Assembly (NCBI RefSeq): GCF_037975245.1
Contig: NC_092579.1
Coordinates: 11,064,678-11,128,677, forward strand
DNA length: 64,000 bases
Source: Apostichopus japonicus
Lineage: Eukaryota > Echinodermata > Holothuroidea > Aspidochirotida > Stichopodidae
Direction of reading: 5' to 3'
The notes under the pieces are model-generated. The model worked only from the letters and a program-made list of their open reading frames with translations, was not told where the DNA came from and did no database searches. Both the position numbers and the translations under genes were made by a program. Of this stretch, positions 12,045 to 21,971 are shown one piece after another; the first letter of the stretch is position 1, and every line of letters starts with the position of its first letter.

Positions 12045-12329
12045 ATGTGTAAAAGTAAGTTGGCCTGACGTTTCGATCCTAGCAGGATCTTCTTCAGAGG
12101 CTAAATGACAAGTTACAGTAACAGAGGGGACAAAAACACGCACAGAATACAGACAGGTTAATGAGCACGGTGAACACAATGGGATGGATGAAAGGGGATT
12201 ATAAGTAGAAAGCAACAGGAGAAGAGGAGAGGAAGGAGATAAACTGTGGAGGGACAAAGAGAGGATTAAAGGCACAGGGTAAGGAATAAACTGGAGAGGG
12301 ACAAAGACAGAAAGGTGTGAAGAAAAATG
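12045..12329 (-). repeat. 3' pseudo-LTR of the Penelope-like element
   Basis: Direct repeat of 15296-15580 with a constant offset of 3,251 bp. The shared sequence starts at ATGTGTAAAAG and ends at GAAGAAAAATG. It contains the hammerhead-like fold at 12060-12104. Confidence 0.9.
12060..12104 (-). ncRNA. hammerhead-ribozyme-like motif, copy 1
   Basis: On the minus strand the order is: helix I 5' arm TTAGCCT, core CTGAAGA, one extra A, helix II GATCC-TGCTA-GGATC, core GAAA, CGTC (candidate cleavage after GTC), and helix I 3' arm AGGCCAA. Helix I pairs at six of seven positions. Helix III is minimal, so activity might need a dimer through the self-complementary ACGT. The extra A after the first core box departs from the textbook CUGANGA-helix II junction and may weaken cleavage. 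Hammerhead motifs in Penelope pseudo-LTRs are known; activity of this one is inference. Confidence 0.6.
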
Positions 12330-12410
12330 GAGGGGAAGAGAGCTGTGAGAAGAAGAGTGAAAGGGGGGGGGGGAGGGAGAAAGGGGAGAAGGAGTAGGGA
12401 ACAGAGGAAG

Positions 12411-15185
12411 TTAGTCATGTCCTTCCTGAATGTTCAGCCCATGAGGTTGAATGGTACGAAGGCGTTGCATCCAGAGCCTCTCTCTGCTGATTCGTACTAG
12501 GTCAGGACGGCTACCTAAGGATTCAATCCCCTGTAGGGACATGTCGTTAATGGTATGGTTGGGAAGGTTAAAATGTTCTCCAACTGGGGTCTCAGTCTTC
12601 ATGGTGTTGACTGTGGATCTGTGACCATAGAATCGCTTCTTGAGGGTGGTTTTGGTTTCGCCAACATACTGGATGCCGCAAACTCTACAAGAGATCAGAT
12701 AGATGACATTGGTGGTAGTGCAAGTGATGTGACCCTTAGTCTTGTGTGTGAGTTGCATGCTGTGGCTGGTGATGGAATTGGATTCAACAATGTGGTGGCT
12801 GCAGACGATGCATCTCGAAGTACGATCACATTTGAAGGTACCATGCTGAATGGGTGTGAGGTTAGAAGTAAGAGGTGGAACAGCAGCACGTACAAGAAGG
12901 TCTCGTAGGTTGCGTGGTCGTCTGTAGGCGATGATGGGTTTTTCAGGGACGGCTCGTTGGAGTCTATCTGAAGTGAGGAGAATGTTGTGGTTGTTAGAGG
13001 TGATTTTCTGAAGGGGAGGAAGATTTGGGTGGAAAGTAACAACCAGGGGCAGCTTGTTGTCGCAATCTCGTCCCTTTTTGTCCTTCACTGCCAAAGTAGA
13101 TGATCTGGAAAGGGAGCGGACTCTCTGAATGGCTTCACGCACCCTTCTGGCACTATGGCCCCTGGCAATAAGGTGTTTTTCCAAAGCATCTGTATGGCGA
13201 ATGAAAGAGGAATTGTTGGAGCAAATGCGACGAAGACGAAGTGCTTGACTGTAGGCAATTCCAGACTTGCAGTGACGGGGATGGCAGCTTGAAGAATGGA
13301 GATACTGGTGTGTGTCTGTGGGCTTGGTGTATAAGTCTGTAGAGAGAGAACCGTGTTCCTTGCGAACAGTCACATCGAGAAAGTTAACCTGTTGGTGAGA
13401 GTAATCAGAGGTGAATTTGATGGTGCTGTGGAAAGAATTGATGTGATGGATGAAGGTGAGCAGGCTATCCTCATCACTGGTCCAAATGAAGAAGATGTCA
13501 TCAATGTAGCGCCACCAGATAAGGGGACGGCAGGGAGCCGTACTGAGCATGCGTTCTTCAAGGCTAGACATAAACAGACATGCAAAGGAAGGAGCCATCC
13601 TGGTTCCCATGGCAGTCCCGTGTCTTTGAAGGTAATGCTTGTTCATGAACGTGAAGTTGTTTTTGGTGAGAACCTGTTGCATGAGAGCTTTGATGTCAGA
13701 GATGGGTGGACAAGGGTGGACCTTCTTAGACAGGGCTGCACACGTGGCTGCGATACCTTCAGCATGAGGGATGTTAGTGTACAGAGAAGTGATGTCGAAA
13801 GTACCGATGATGGCTGTACTGGGGATTTGGTTTTTGATATCTTCAAGTTTCCTGAGGAAATCTGGAGTGTCATGGATATAAGAATTAATCTGAGGAACAA
13901 GAGGTTTGATGAAGTGGTCCACAAACAAGGATATCTTCTCGGTGGGGGACCCATTGCCCGAGATGATAGGCCTACCAGGGTTACCAGGCTTGTGAATTTT
14001 GGGCAGGAGATAAAACCTGGCTGCCTTACAGTCTGTGGGAGAAAGGAAAGAAACAGCCTTCTTAGAGATCTGGTTCCGCTGGTACATATCAGTGATGGTC
14101 TGTTTTATCTGCTGGGAGAAAATATCTGTGGGATCAGAATCAAGAAGAGTGTAAATATCACTGTTGGAGAGATGACGCATGGCTTCCTTGATGTAATCCT
14201 GTCGATCCTGGATGACAACTGCAGAACCTTTGTCGGCTGGCTTGATGATAATGTCACTGCGAGACATCAGTGAGGAGAGTGCTGTACGCTCATCTCTTGG
14301 AAGGTTGTCGTGTGTTCTGCGGAGAGGAGAGTTTGACTGGTTAGTCTCAGAGCTGACGACCTGTGTGTAGGCTTCTAAAACAGGGACTCTGTTCTTAGGA
14401 GGCATCCAAGAACTTTTCTTGCAGAAGGGTTCCCGTTCAGTTGGAGGATCATCTAGGAAAAACTCACGAAGGCGAATTCTGCGAAAGAAATGAGTAAGAT
14501 CTTGACTCAGTTCCGCTTGGTCAAATGCTGGAGGAGTAGGACAGAAGTTGAGTCCTTTGGAGAGAAGCCTAAGGTCTGCACTGGTAAGAGTAGAAGAAGA
14601 TAAGTTAACAACTGCAGTTGAGGATGGTGGTTCAGACTCAGGTGGAGTCTGGGGCCTTCTAAAACGGTTGCAAGCGGTACGTTTGCGTCTTTTCTGAAGG
14701 TCAGTCATTTTCTTATTTCTTCTTTCTGTGAGTTCAATGTTCTGCTGAGACAAACACAAGTTAATTTTGTTAGTGTACTGAGTCCATTCGTCATCGGTGC
14801 AGCATGACTGTAATTCAAGCTTCAGCCTCAGGATATCATCGTTGAGGCTATCTAAGGACAGTTGGCAGTGTTTGGTGAGGATGTTGATGAGACGGATGGA
14901 GGTGCTGTGTAAGACTCGGTTCCACTCTCTCTGGAGTCCTGGAGGGAGTGTCCCTAGTGCTGGTTGGTGTGTAACCTGTAGACCTGAGGGAATAATGCGG
15001 GAGAGAGAGTAGAACCTGTAGTTGGAAAGATGGAAAGAATAGCGCTGGGATTTCTGCATCAATTTTCTGAGCTTCTGAAACAAAAGAAAATGGTGAGACA
15101 TGGTGAAAGCAGCGGGATGAGTAAATGATAAAAATGAAAAACTGAAACACAAGAATACAAATACAAGTACAAATACAAAGTACAA
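12411..15185 (-). CDS. Penelope-type reverse transcriptase with GIY-YIG endonuclease
   Basis: Uninterrupted 924-codon frame. The first methionine opens a hydrophobic run that may be non-coding; the methionine at residue 29 (15101) is a more likely start. RT landmarks: IIKPADKGSAVVI (about 313-325), PKIHKP and GRPIISG (395-410), motif A TFDITSLYTNIP (462-473), motif B GTAMGTRMAPSFACLFM (523-539), catalytic motif C RYIDDIFF (559-566), and VNFLDVTV (600-607). A Cys cluster FKCDRTSRCIVC (784-795) precedes a GIY-YIG nuclease (about 826-910) with VIYLISC, QYVG, R851 and H855. RT copies the element RNA; the nuclease nicks the target. All catalytic motifs look intact. Confidence 0.93.
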   Translation of the reverse strand: MYFVFVLVFVFLCFSFSFLSFTHPAAFTMSHHFLLFQKLRKLMQKSQRYSFHLSNYRFYSLSRIIPSGLQVTHQPALGTLPPGLQREWNRVLHSTSIRLINILTKHCQLSLDSLNDDILRLKLELQSCCTDDEWTQYTNKINLCLSQQNIELTERRNKKMTDLQKRRKRTACNRFRRPQTPPESEPPSSTAVVNLSSSTLTSADLRLLSKGLNFCPTPPAFDQAELSQDLTHFFRRIRLREFFLDDPPTEREPFCKKSSWMPPKNRVPVLEAYTQVVSSETNQSNSPLRRTHDNLPRDERTALSSLMSRSDIIIKPADKGSAVVIQDRQDYIKEAMRHLSNSDIYTLLDSDPTDIFSQQIKQTITDMYQRNQISKKAVSFLSPTDCKAARFYLLPKIHKPGNPGRPIISGNGSPTEKISLFVDHFIKPLVPQINSYIHDTPDFLRKLEDIKNQIPSTAIIGTFDITSLYTNIPHAEGIAATCAALSKKVHPCPPISDIKALMQQVLTKNNFTFMNKHYLQRHGTAMGTRMAPSFACLFMSSLEERMLSTAPCRPLIWWRYIDDIFFIWTSDEDSLLTFIHHINSFHSTIKFTSDYSHQQVNFLDVTVRKEHGSLSTDLYTKPTDTHQYLHSSSCHPRHCKSGIAYSQALRLRRICSNNSSFIRHTDALEKHLIARGHSARRVREAIQRVRSLSRSSTLAVKDKKGRDCDNKLPLVVTFHPNLPPLQKITSNNHNILLTSDRLQRAVPEKPIIAYRRPRNLRDLLVRAAVPPLTSNLTPIQHGTFKCDRTSRCIVCSHHIVESNSITSHSMQLTHKTKGHITCTTTNVIYLISCRVCGIQYVGETKTTLKKRFYGHRSTVNTMKTETPVGEHFNLPNHTINDMSLQGIESLGSRPDLVRISRERLWMQRLRTIQPHGLNIQEGHD

Positions 15186-15295
15186 AGTAGATAAGGAGGA
15201 TCACCCGAAGGGATACAGTAACAGAGCAGCTGAAAATCAAAATAAAATGAAACTGTTAGCAAACTGCTTATCCACTAGAGAGCCTGTGTAATAGA

Positions 15296-15580
15296 ATGTG
15301 TAAAAGTAAGTTGGCCTGACGTTTCGATCCTAGCAGGATCTTCTTCAGAGGCTAAATGACAAGTTACAGTAACAGAGGGGACAAAAACACGCACAGAATA
15401 CAGACAGGTTAATGAGCACGGTGAATACAATGGGATGGATGAAAGGGGATTATAAGTAGAAAGCAACAGGAGAAGAGGAGAGGAAGGAGATAAACTGTGG
15501 AGGGACAAAGAGAGGATTAAAGGCACAGGGTAAGGAATAAACTGGAGAGGGACAAAGACAGAAAGGTGTGAAGAAAAATG
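15296..15580 (-). repeat. 5' pseudo-LTR of the Penelope-like element
   Basis: Direct repeat of 12045-12329. It lies upstream of the RT frame on the minus strand, where the element promoter is expected. It contains the second hammerhead-like fold. Confidence 0.9.
15311..15355 (-). ncRNA. hammerhead-ribozyme-like motif, copy 2
   Basis: Identical to 12060-12104 (helix I arms TTAGCCT/AGGCCAA, core CTGAAGA and GAAA, helix II GATCC/GGATC). Two identical copies bracket the RT frame, so cleavage at both would release a unit-length RNA spanning it. Confidence 0.6.
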
Positions 15581-16158
15581 TGGTTTGCAGGGGGGTGGGG
15601 GGTGGTGATATTTCTTTTTATAATTCGTCTGGATGTCCTCTTTGAACTAGCTGCCCAGAATCTTTTAATCAAACACTCATGCATATTTCTGTTCTCCCCC
15701 TCGTATTCCTCCCTCCATCTCCTTCCAATAGATGAACAATAATGTCGATAATGTAATAAAATAACGAGCAAATGATATCAATTTCATTCTTAGGCAGACT
15801 ATGAATCTTTATCTTGTCTACCTTGTCCATGGCTTATACAAATACATGATTCACCATAAAGACCACCTATAGTTGTGATTGCACATGATAAGCAAATGCA
15901 GGCGTACTTATACTCGTAATGGAGTCCGTACTCGGGTACACTTTTAAGCACTCGTTTTCGGTACTTTGTACTCACATTCGGAAAATCCAAATTTCATGAA
16001 TATTCATAACTAGGGCAATTATGGTATGATGTAAAGAAGAACAAATTAATGAAGTCAAATTAGCAAAGGCTAAATCTTCATCAAATTTGCTTACTCCTAC
16101 GTAACTAAAAAAATTATGCCTCTGATATGACCACTTGGTGAGGTATTTGAAACAATGC
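15581..16158. other. unassigned sequence
   Basis: Begins with a G-rich run (15588-15605). No exon or named repeat recognised. Confidence 0.4.
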
Positions 16159-16159
16159 A

Positions 16160-16300
16160 GGACTATGGTCGAGTGGATAAAGGCGGTGGCATTAGAACCA
16201 ATGAAACATAATATCCGGGAGGTCGTGGGTTAGATCCCTGGCCGGCCAAAGTATAATGTCATCAGGCAAAACAGAGGTACGACATTCATTTCCGGTTGTC
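16160..16300 (+). repeat. tRNA-derived SINE-like element (Leu/Ser-tRNA type head)
   Basis: An A-box-like TGGTCGAGTGG at about 16166 and a B-box-like GGTTAGATCCC at about 16228 lie in tRNA-like spacing, with a long variable region as in class II tRNAs. The T-loop is mutated (TTAGATC rather than TTCGAATC) and no acceptor stem closes well, so this is a SINE head, not a tRNA gene. Confidence 0.55.
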
Positions 16301-16740
16301 GTTTCCAGGCGGGGTCTATCAGTACGCTATACGCGTTGGCCATTATTTCGAAAGCCACGATGTGACCTTAAGAGAGTTGCTTAGCAATCTTCCGAAAAAC
16401 GATAATAAGTAAAGTTAGTCATTAATAAATTTTAAAAAAAATTCTAACAATTTTAAGCATATGTAAATCTCGATAAGTGCATTTGTCTTGGAGTTTGTAT
16501 TGAGCTTCGCTTGTTGCGTTTGAGATCTTTGACCTTAAAGCCTCAGAGGAGTTTGTATTGCTGATTGAATTACTAGAGGAAGAAATATTATGTCTATACT
16601 CTAAGCTTATTATTTTCTTGCTCCGTTATTGTCAAAGTGATTCTCGCGCTGCATCCCCATACTCACATTTATATTCCTTGGGAGATCCGAGATATAACGG
16701 AACAGTAAAATGGGTCTTTCATTTTCTACAGGAGAAGTCC

Positions 16741-17010
16741 ACAATTTTCTCATCTGAAAGTACGGTCTTTCAAATCGTAAACAAAACTCCAAAAACGAGC
16801 TTAATCTGTCAATTTAATAGCCAGCCACCCGACGTGCTGTGTAAATTGCAAGCCGTTCGGATTTTCCCACATACATATGTTTCTTCTGAGCGTCATTCAA
16901 TAACATATGTCCAGTCCCGTTCACTCTCAATGACCTTTAAGTCAGCTATATACAGTAAACTTAAACTTAACCATGTGACTTTCAGGTGTGAAATAAAATC
17001 CATATCACGG
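16741..17010 (+). pseudogene. divergent Ig-domain relic
   Basis: Preceded by a good acceptor (CTTTCATTTTCTACAG). The frame reads VFQIVNKTPKTSLICQFNSQ, LCKLQAVRIF, RSLSMTFKSAIY and NHVTFRCEIK. It parallels the second Ig domain of the receptor at 58162: CLRYINLSEPIELICRA, LKWFNGSREI, SSMIISTLKAVY and TPVTLTCQAV. The two disulfide cysteines are about 60 residues apart, but the core Trp is Cys. The acceptor phase is 0 whereas the receptor's Ig exons are phase 1, and no clear donor follows, so I treat it as a decayed exon. Confidence 0.4.
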
Positions 17011-17079
17011 AACTGTTGGTCAGTGCCAAGTCAGTGTTGCCTTGCATCTGTGAAATTCATGCAATCCTGCAGATATTAA

Positions 17080-18151
17080 ACAGAACTGAGAGATGCAGTT
17101 TGGATTGGGTCATAAATTTGTCTCACTCAGGCTAGCCATGTATATTTATTTGTACGCATTATAGTTGATATACACTTGTAGAAGACTTCACTTTTATTAA
17201 ATCGGAAGTGCGCCCTCATTTTCAGAAGATTAATTATGCGCAATAATAACTTCATCAATGTCATGACTAATACTAGGTCAAGAGACATTGGTTTCGATAA
17301 AACAATGGATGGTTTTATTCTGACAAACGATAAGCGAAATCTTTCACACAAGGAAAGATTATATAGCTACTTACGACTTACGACTACGACTTGGATTACG
17401 ATATTCAACGACTCGACCACGCTTACATATTTTACGACGAATTTACGCTTGAACGGAAAACCTTTATTGTTTTTCCTTACTTTTATTCCATATCAAATCG
17501 GATATGTGTTGCCCCCGTTTCCGGGCGAATTATATTGTTTTTATGAATTAGGATTTAGATAGTGGAATTTGTGTTTGGATTTTTCATTGGAGCCTGTCTG
17601 TAGGGTTCGTACGAGACGGCGACCTTTGCGCAAAAAGGACTATAGTGTTTGAGGTGAGTGACGTACTTTTATATTTCATTATAAAATTTACCGCCTAATA
17701 ACCCTAGCGTCCAAACACTCTTGCTATAATTAAGAGATCGATTGACCAAATCATCATTGGGCTCTTTTAATTAGCGAATTAACTAATCCTATACATTTAA
17801 TATGTATGACCGTTTTCAATAGGTAGGAGAGGCCGTTTTGTGAGGGGTTACTTACAGTTTGGAAATCACTGCCGTCTAATATGAAATATATATTGACTAT
17901 AATGTGTCTAAAATGCTTACATTGCGTATTTTTTCCAGTACCTTGTAAATACAAAGATGATCCATTTATACCGCACCGGGTTTATCTGCCTCTTTATATG
18001 GGACGCCAAAAGGACCCCGAGTTACTGCTACTGCATGCAATGGTGCATGTTTAGGGTAGTATAACGGCACCAATTTACGGTAACATCGACGCCTTTAGCC
18101 TGTAAAAATGGCTTCCAACTTGGAGTAGAAGCACTTTTAAAGGGTTGTGGT
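17080..18151. other. unassigned sequence
   Basis: No gene recognised. A short irregular run of TACGACT words lies at about 17363-17395. Confidence 0.4.
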
Positions 18152-18290
18152 CAGTGGCGGAGCTAGAGGTATTGGTCAGGAGGGGCGAGAATGGTCTGTA
18201 GGGGCGCTTTCGACACTATCAGAGCCGTATATAGAGAGAGTTTGGCCAACTGGCGATTTGTGACGTCACACGAAAACCATGGGCATCAAA
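18152..18290 (+). repeat. MITE fragment, GCGCCACC family
   Basis: Starts CAGTGGCGGAGCTAGAGG and continues GGTCAGGAGGGGCGAGAATGG and GGGGCGCTTTCGACACTATC. The same words occur in reverse orientation at 31174-31100 and in degenerate form at 44624. The central GCGCCACC hairpin of the family is degenerate here. Confidence 0.6.
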
Positions 18291-18719
18291 ATAGGTCCAG
18301 TTGTCGTTACCAGTTGCGCGAAACACGAAAAACACCACACACAATATATAGCAGCTTTGCACACTGTGCTCGTTGCGAACAAACGAAGCGACTCAGAATG
18401 TCAGATTTTGACAGGCATACGAGGAACAAAATGGATATCAGGTAATGAATTAGAGTATGCGTTAGTTAATGACATTTACGTTTATCTTCACACCTGAAAT
18501 GCAAGAAAACTAGCTGAAAACCTGTCATTACACTTGTTTTATTTTACGCCTCATACTACTAGTCCTACTTTAGTCATACAAACGAAAAGCACACATCACA
18601 GTCCTGGCTAGGCTAGATTACAGACGCACAACTATAGCATCAGGCCTACATTAATAGATCCTTCAATTAAATGAAGTAGGCCTACACATAAAATGACAAT
18701 TTATGCTTCACTGATCTTT

Positions 18720-19041
18720 TCAGGTTTGCCAAAAAGTAGTTGTACCAGAGGTCATTGTATTAAACTCCAAAAGTTACATAGTAGGATTAATATTCGGCAT
18801 AACTTTTTCTCTAAAGTCTAATACAACTTATACAAGGGTTGTGAATGGATGGAATGGTTTGCCTGAGAAGGTTGAATTGCAAGTAGTGTGAATGGGTTTA
18901 AGAATACTTTGGATGAGTACATTAAGCATTGTAATTGGGTATGACATTTGATGTCCTCGGTTTTATTCCTCTCATATAGCCTTAGGGTCCTTAATGGGGA
19001 CTTGAATGTCTCTCCTGGTCTTTTTTCTACTAAACTAAACT
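18720..19041 (+). pseudogene. LINE 3' end with RT C-terminus
   Basis: The peptide around 18770-18930 reads FFSLKSNTTYTRVVNGWNG and LPEKVE, the C-terminal WN(G/S)LPE motif common to CR1/L2/jockey LINEs, then KHCNW in another frame. The tail GGGTCCTTAATGGGGACTT...TCTACTAAACTAAACT recurs at 23811-23924. The copy is 5' truncated. Confidence 0.6.
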
Positions 19042-19689
19042 ATATACTTGAGTGTAGGAGTTAGCAATAGTTGGGAGTCTGTGGGCAAACCTAAGACTGA
19101 TATTGTGGTGTTAATTTCTCAGGAATGTAGTACTAGGCTATAGTAGGTGCAACAGATTGAATGGGTCTGTCGAGAAAAAAAAACCTGCAACAACTGAATA
19201 CTGGTGTATGTTGTAGCTTATGCATTTTCCATTAACATATATACTATACGGTCATGTCCTTAATAAGGTTTCATGGATCACACTGACATAGTGTGCCTAC
19301 TTGTCAGTGTTGTCAACTGAGCACAGGGCTGATGACATCAATCAGTTTGTTATTATGCAGACAGCAAATGGCCATAATGATAATTATTAATTGTTACTTA
19401 TTCTTCATACTGCCCTTACTGGCCTTACCTGAACAGTGATGTATAAAAATGCAAGAAGTCGTTAAGCTTTTCATTTAAGAATCGTTTCAGCCTGTCCTAT
19501 TTCAAACATATGATTGGCATGTTTCCACGTTACATAGCTTATCAAAATAGAGCTGTTCTGTAAAGCAAGAAAATCACACATATGCATGCATACAAACACA
19601 CTCATATATAACAATTTCTGAATATCTTTTCAGCTGCCCAAAGGTACTGGAATGCAAGCTCTGTTGGGTGAATTAAAAAACCCTCATTG

Positions 19690-20300
19690 TACTCTTTTAT
19701 CATGGTCAGCGTAGCTGGAACCAGCAATGATGGTGATGTGGATTTGACAGTACCTAGACAAGAATTCAATAGCTGCTTTGTGTTGAAGTGGGTTCAACTT
19801 GCTCAAGGCCATGACAGGATGACGACTAGACATTGGGATGAATTATCTGTTGCAGAGCTCTATAAACCAGGCAGTTGTTAAAACATCCATTGGGTGACCC
19901 TCACAGTCTACCAGGCACTGCATCGCAGAAGCAAAATGAAGTGTGTGTGATACCTTCATCTTATGAGAGTGGAATGGTATCAGTGTGGCTTCTTTCAATT
20001 TGGCTTCAAGTCTTTGTTTTCTTGAAAGCTGAGAAGATCTTTCAGTGGTTTCACACTGACCTCTGTACTTGACAATTCATGTGTATTTGCCAGCTCAGGA
20101 GGAAGCAAGATTTTAATTACATTAACCAATGCTGACTTTATTTTGGACATGTGGTACATCTGCAAGGAGGTGAAGGAAGCAGTTGGAGTTGCATGGATGT
20201 GGAATCTTGTTGATAGTCTGGCAGTCTTATCCACAGATTATCCCAAAGCTTCTCCACATTGCCACATTCAGAACTTATTACATTGATAAACTTGAAAATT
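19690..20300 (-). pseudogene. P-element/THAP9-like transposase relic
   Basis: Minus-strand peptides in shifting frames occur in the order expected for P-type transposases. First comes MYHMSKIKSALVNV (like the D-x-H-M-x-K-x-x-R-N segment); then FHSHKMKVSHTLHFASA (like K-M-K-V..A.Q.LS); then LTTAWFIELCNR, a stop in place of the next residue, and MSSRHPVMALSKLNPLQHKA followed by AIEFL. No continuous frame remains. The family call rests on remembered motif order and is moderate. Confidence 0.4.
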
Positions 20301-20519
20301 GCAGGAATCTAACGAAGCACCCATCAAGGGAATTTGTTTGTATAATTATTGAAAGCTGTGACCTTCTGATGTGACAGACTAATGTGAAATAAAGGGCAGT
20401 AGATTACCTTGTAAATGAACCTTGTTATTGTTTGATTGTATCTAATGTTTGCAAAATTTTAAGTTGCATGCTACCAATTGAAACATAATTCTTTCTCTAT
20501 TAATGGGATATAAATACTT

Positions 20520-21137
20520 CTCCTTAAAGGGTGTGGAGACTCCCGCACAAAGAAACGTCTCATGCCGGTTATCTGACCTAGTTTCGAATGCGGTGTAACA
20601 GAAGTGTTAGACACCACCATTGATCCCAGAAAATACACACACAGCTTGCTACCATCTGTAAATAGACATTAGTGTACAGTCAATACAAACATCACAGTCA
20701 ATACCCACAACACAGTGCACATAGCAGCGTGGACATCTCAGGTCTAGATAAAAGATAACAAGATATCAGGTTTCATTACTGTCTGCATTTTGTAGCGACA
20801 CAAAAAAAACTTCACTTGCAAGCAACGGAAAGTAAACTTTTTCAGAGCGCGGCATGCGGTTTAGGGCAAGTCTTCAATACCTTTAAATATACTGCATCGG
20901 TTGTTATCACTTGATCGTTTGCTTGTGTGTGAGCTAAACAGCTTAAATAATATGTAAAAAATAATACAAACTTTCAAATTGCCAGATATTTACTTGCTCA
21001 AAATCATTATCCAATCAAGTACCTTCCTACGCCACTGCGAATATTTATCTTCTTTAATGTGTAATTCCTTAAGAAAGGATCTTCATATGTATTAAAGCTT
21101 TGTTCTATGGACCAAACCTTTCCCTCAGGAGGGAGAG
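20520..21137 (+). mobile_element. probable 3' internal part of an LTR retrotransposon
   Basis: Non-coding sequence leading to a purine tract (AGGAGGGAGAG, 21127-21137) placed directly before the LTR start, as a polypurine tract should be. No gag, pol or env motifs are visible, so most of the element is missing or this is only its 3' untranslated part. Confidence 0.4.
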
Positions 21138-21813
21138 TGTTATGTAACCCACTTATTCATCTACCCTATTTCGTCATATAACTTACCATTCAAGTCTCCG
21201 AGTCTTCCGATTGTTACGATCCCAGGTGTGCTCACGCGCTCTACATAACTGGAACTCGCCAACAAAGTGTTTCTGCGGACTTCATGAATATTCATAACTA
21301 ACTGGAACATTCCTTTACACTCCGGGTATAAAAGCCGCACACACGCCCGATTGAGCGCCCTCTCCGTTTTCTCCGTTCGTTCCGTTCAGAGGTTGTCGCC
21401 ATACCTCTGATGGTTCCTTGGCATTGATTACTGTGCCCATTTTAAACACAGTATATATTTAACTCTATACTTTTGTCGGAACTCCGACCTACTCACTCTA
21501 ATGGATTCGCGTCGCTCTATCTGAACGTTATCTACATCCAGCCGAACTACTTCTAAAGCAAACCTGGACACTATCCGCCTGGCACTATAAGGTAACTCAA
21601 GAAATAAGCAGAAACTCTCCCCCCGGTTCTCCAAGTCCAGAAAGACGTTAATTGAATTAAGAATCTATAGTTATGTATTATGTTCATATTTATACTTTGT
21701 TCTGCCATGTAAATAGCTTATTAAATGCTTTAAACTTACTTTCATCCTTGTGTTCTCCGTTTTATGCCACGTGATCTGTTCTCCACATTAAGTATGAGAA
21801 CGGTCACGTAACA
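21138..21813 (+). mobile_element. 3' or solo LTR of an LTR retrotransposon
   Basis: Starts TGTTATGTAAC and ends GTCACGTAACA, giving short inverted ends (TGTTAyGT). Preceded by a polypurine tract. Contains a TATA box in U3 and an AATAG..ATTAAA-like region near 21712. No second copy lies in the window, so this is a lone 3' LTR. Ends resemble Ty3/Gypsy LTRs; that placement is inference. Confidence 0.6.
21327..21334 (+). promoter_or_regulatory. TATA box of the LTR
   Basis: TATAAAAG in a GC-richer context (CCGGG before, CCGC after), suitably placed within the LTR to drive transcription from its R region. Confidence 0.45.
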
Positions 21814-21824
21814 AATCATAGTAA

Positions 21825-21971
21825 CAACAACAATAATAATAATAACAATAAGAATGATGAGGATGACAATGACGATAATCATAATAAAAGTAATAATAGT
21901 AAAAACAACAACAATAAGAATGAATAATAATAATAATAATAATAATGATAATAATAATAATAATAATAATT
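21825..21971. repeat. AAT/AAC-rich microsatellite
   Basis: About 150 bp of imperfect trinucleotide units (AAC, AAT, AATG), purest at 21925-21971. It produces poly-Ile frames that are not genes. Confidence 0.9.

Larger units (their letters stand above)
12045..15580 (-). mobile_element. Penelope-like retroelement, apparently full length
   Basis: Minus-strand element made of a 5' pseudo-LTR (15296-15580), one long open frame (12411-15185) and a second pseudo-LTR (12045-12329). The two 285-bp repeats differ visibly at one base (12170 versus 15421), so the insertion is young. Known features of Penelope-like elements, namely RT plus C-terminal GIY-YIG endonuclease, tandem pseudo-LTRs and hammerhead motifs in them, are all seen here. 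The exact outer ends and target duplication could not be fixed. Confidence 0.9.

Noticed and set aside
11952-12275. 107- and 83-residue minus-strand frames in both pseudo-LTRs (also 15275-15526)
   Set aside because: Same low-complexity Leu/Ser/Pro peptide from the duplicated non-coding repeat; no independent gene.
13353-14273. 306-codon plus-strand open frame
   Set aside because: It is antisense to the Penelope RT palm region; its length is explained by codon bias on the real coding strand and it has no recognisable domain.
16160-16248. tRNA-Leu/Ser-like gene
   Set aside because: T-loop is mutated and the acceptor stem does not close; better read as a SINE head.
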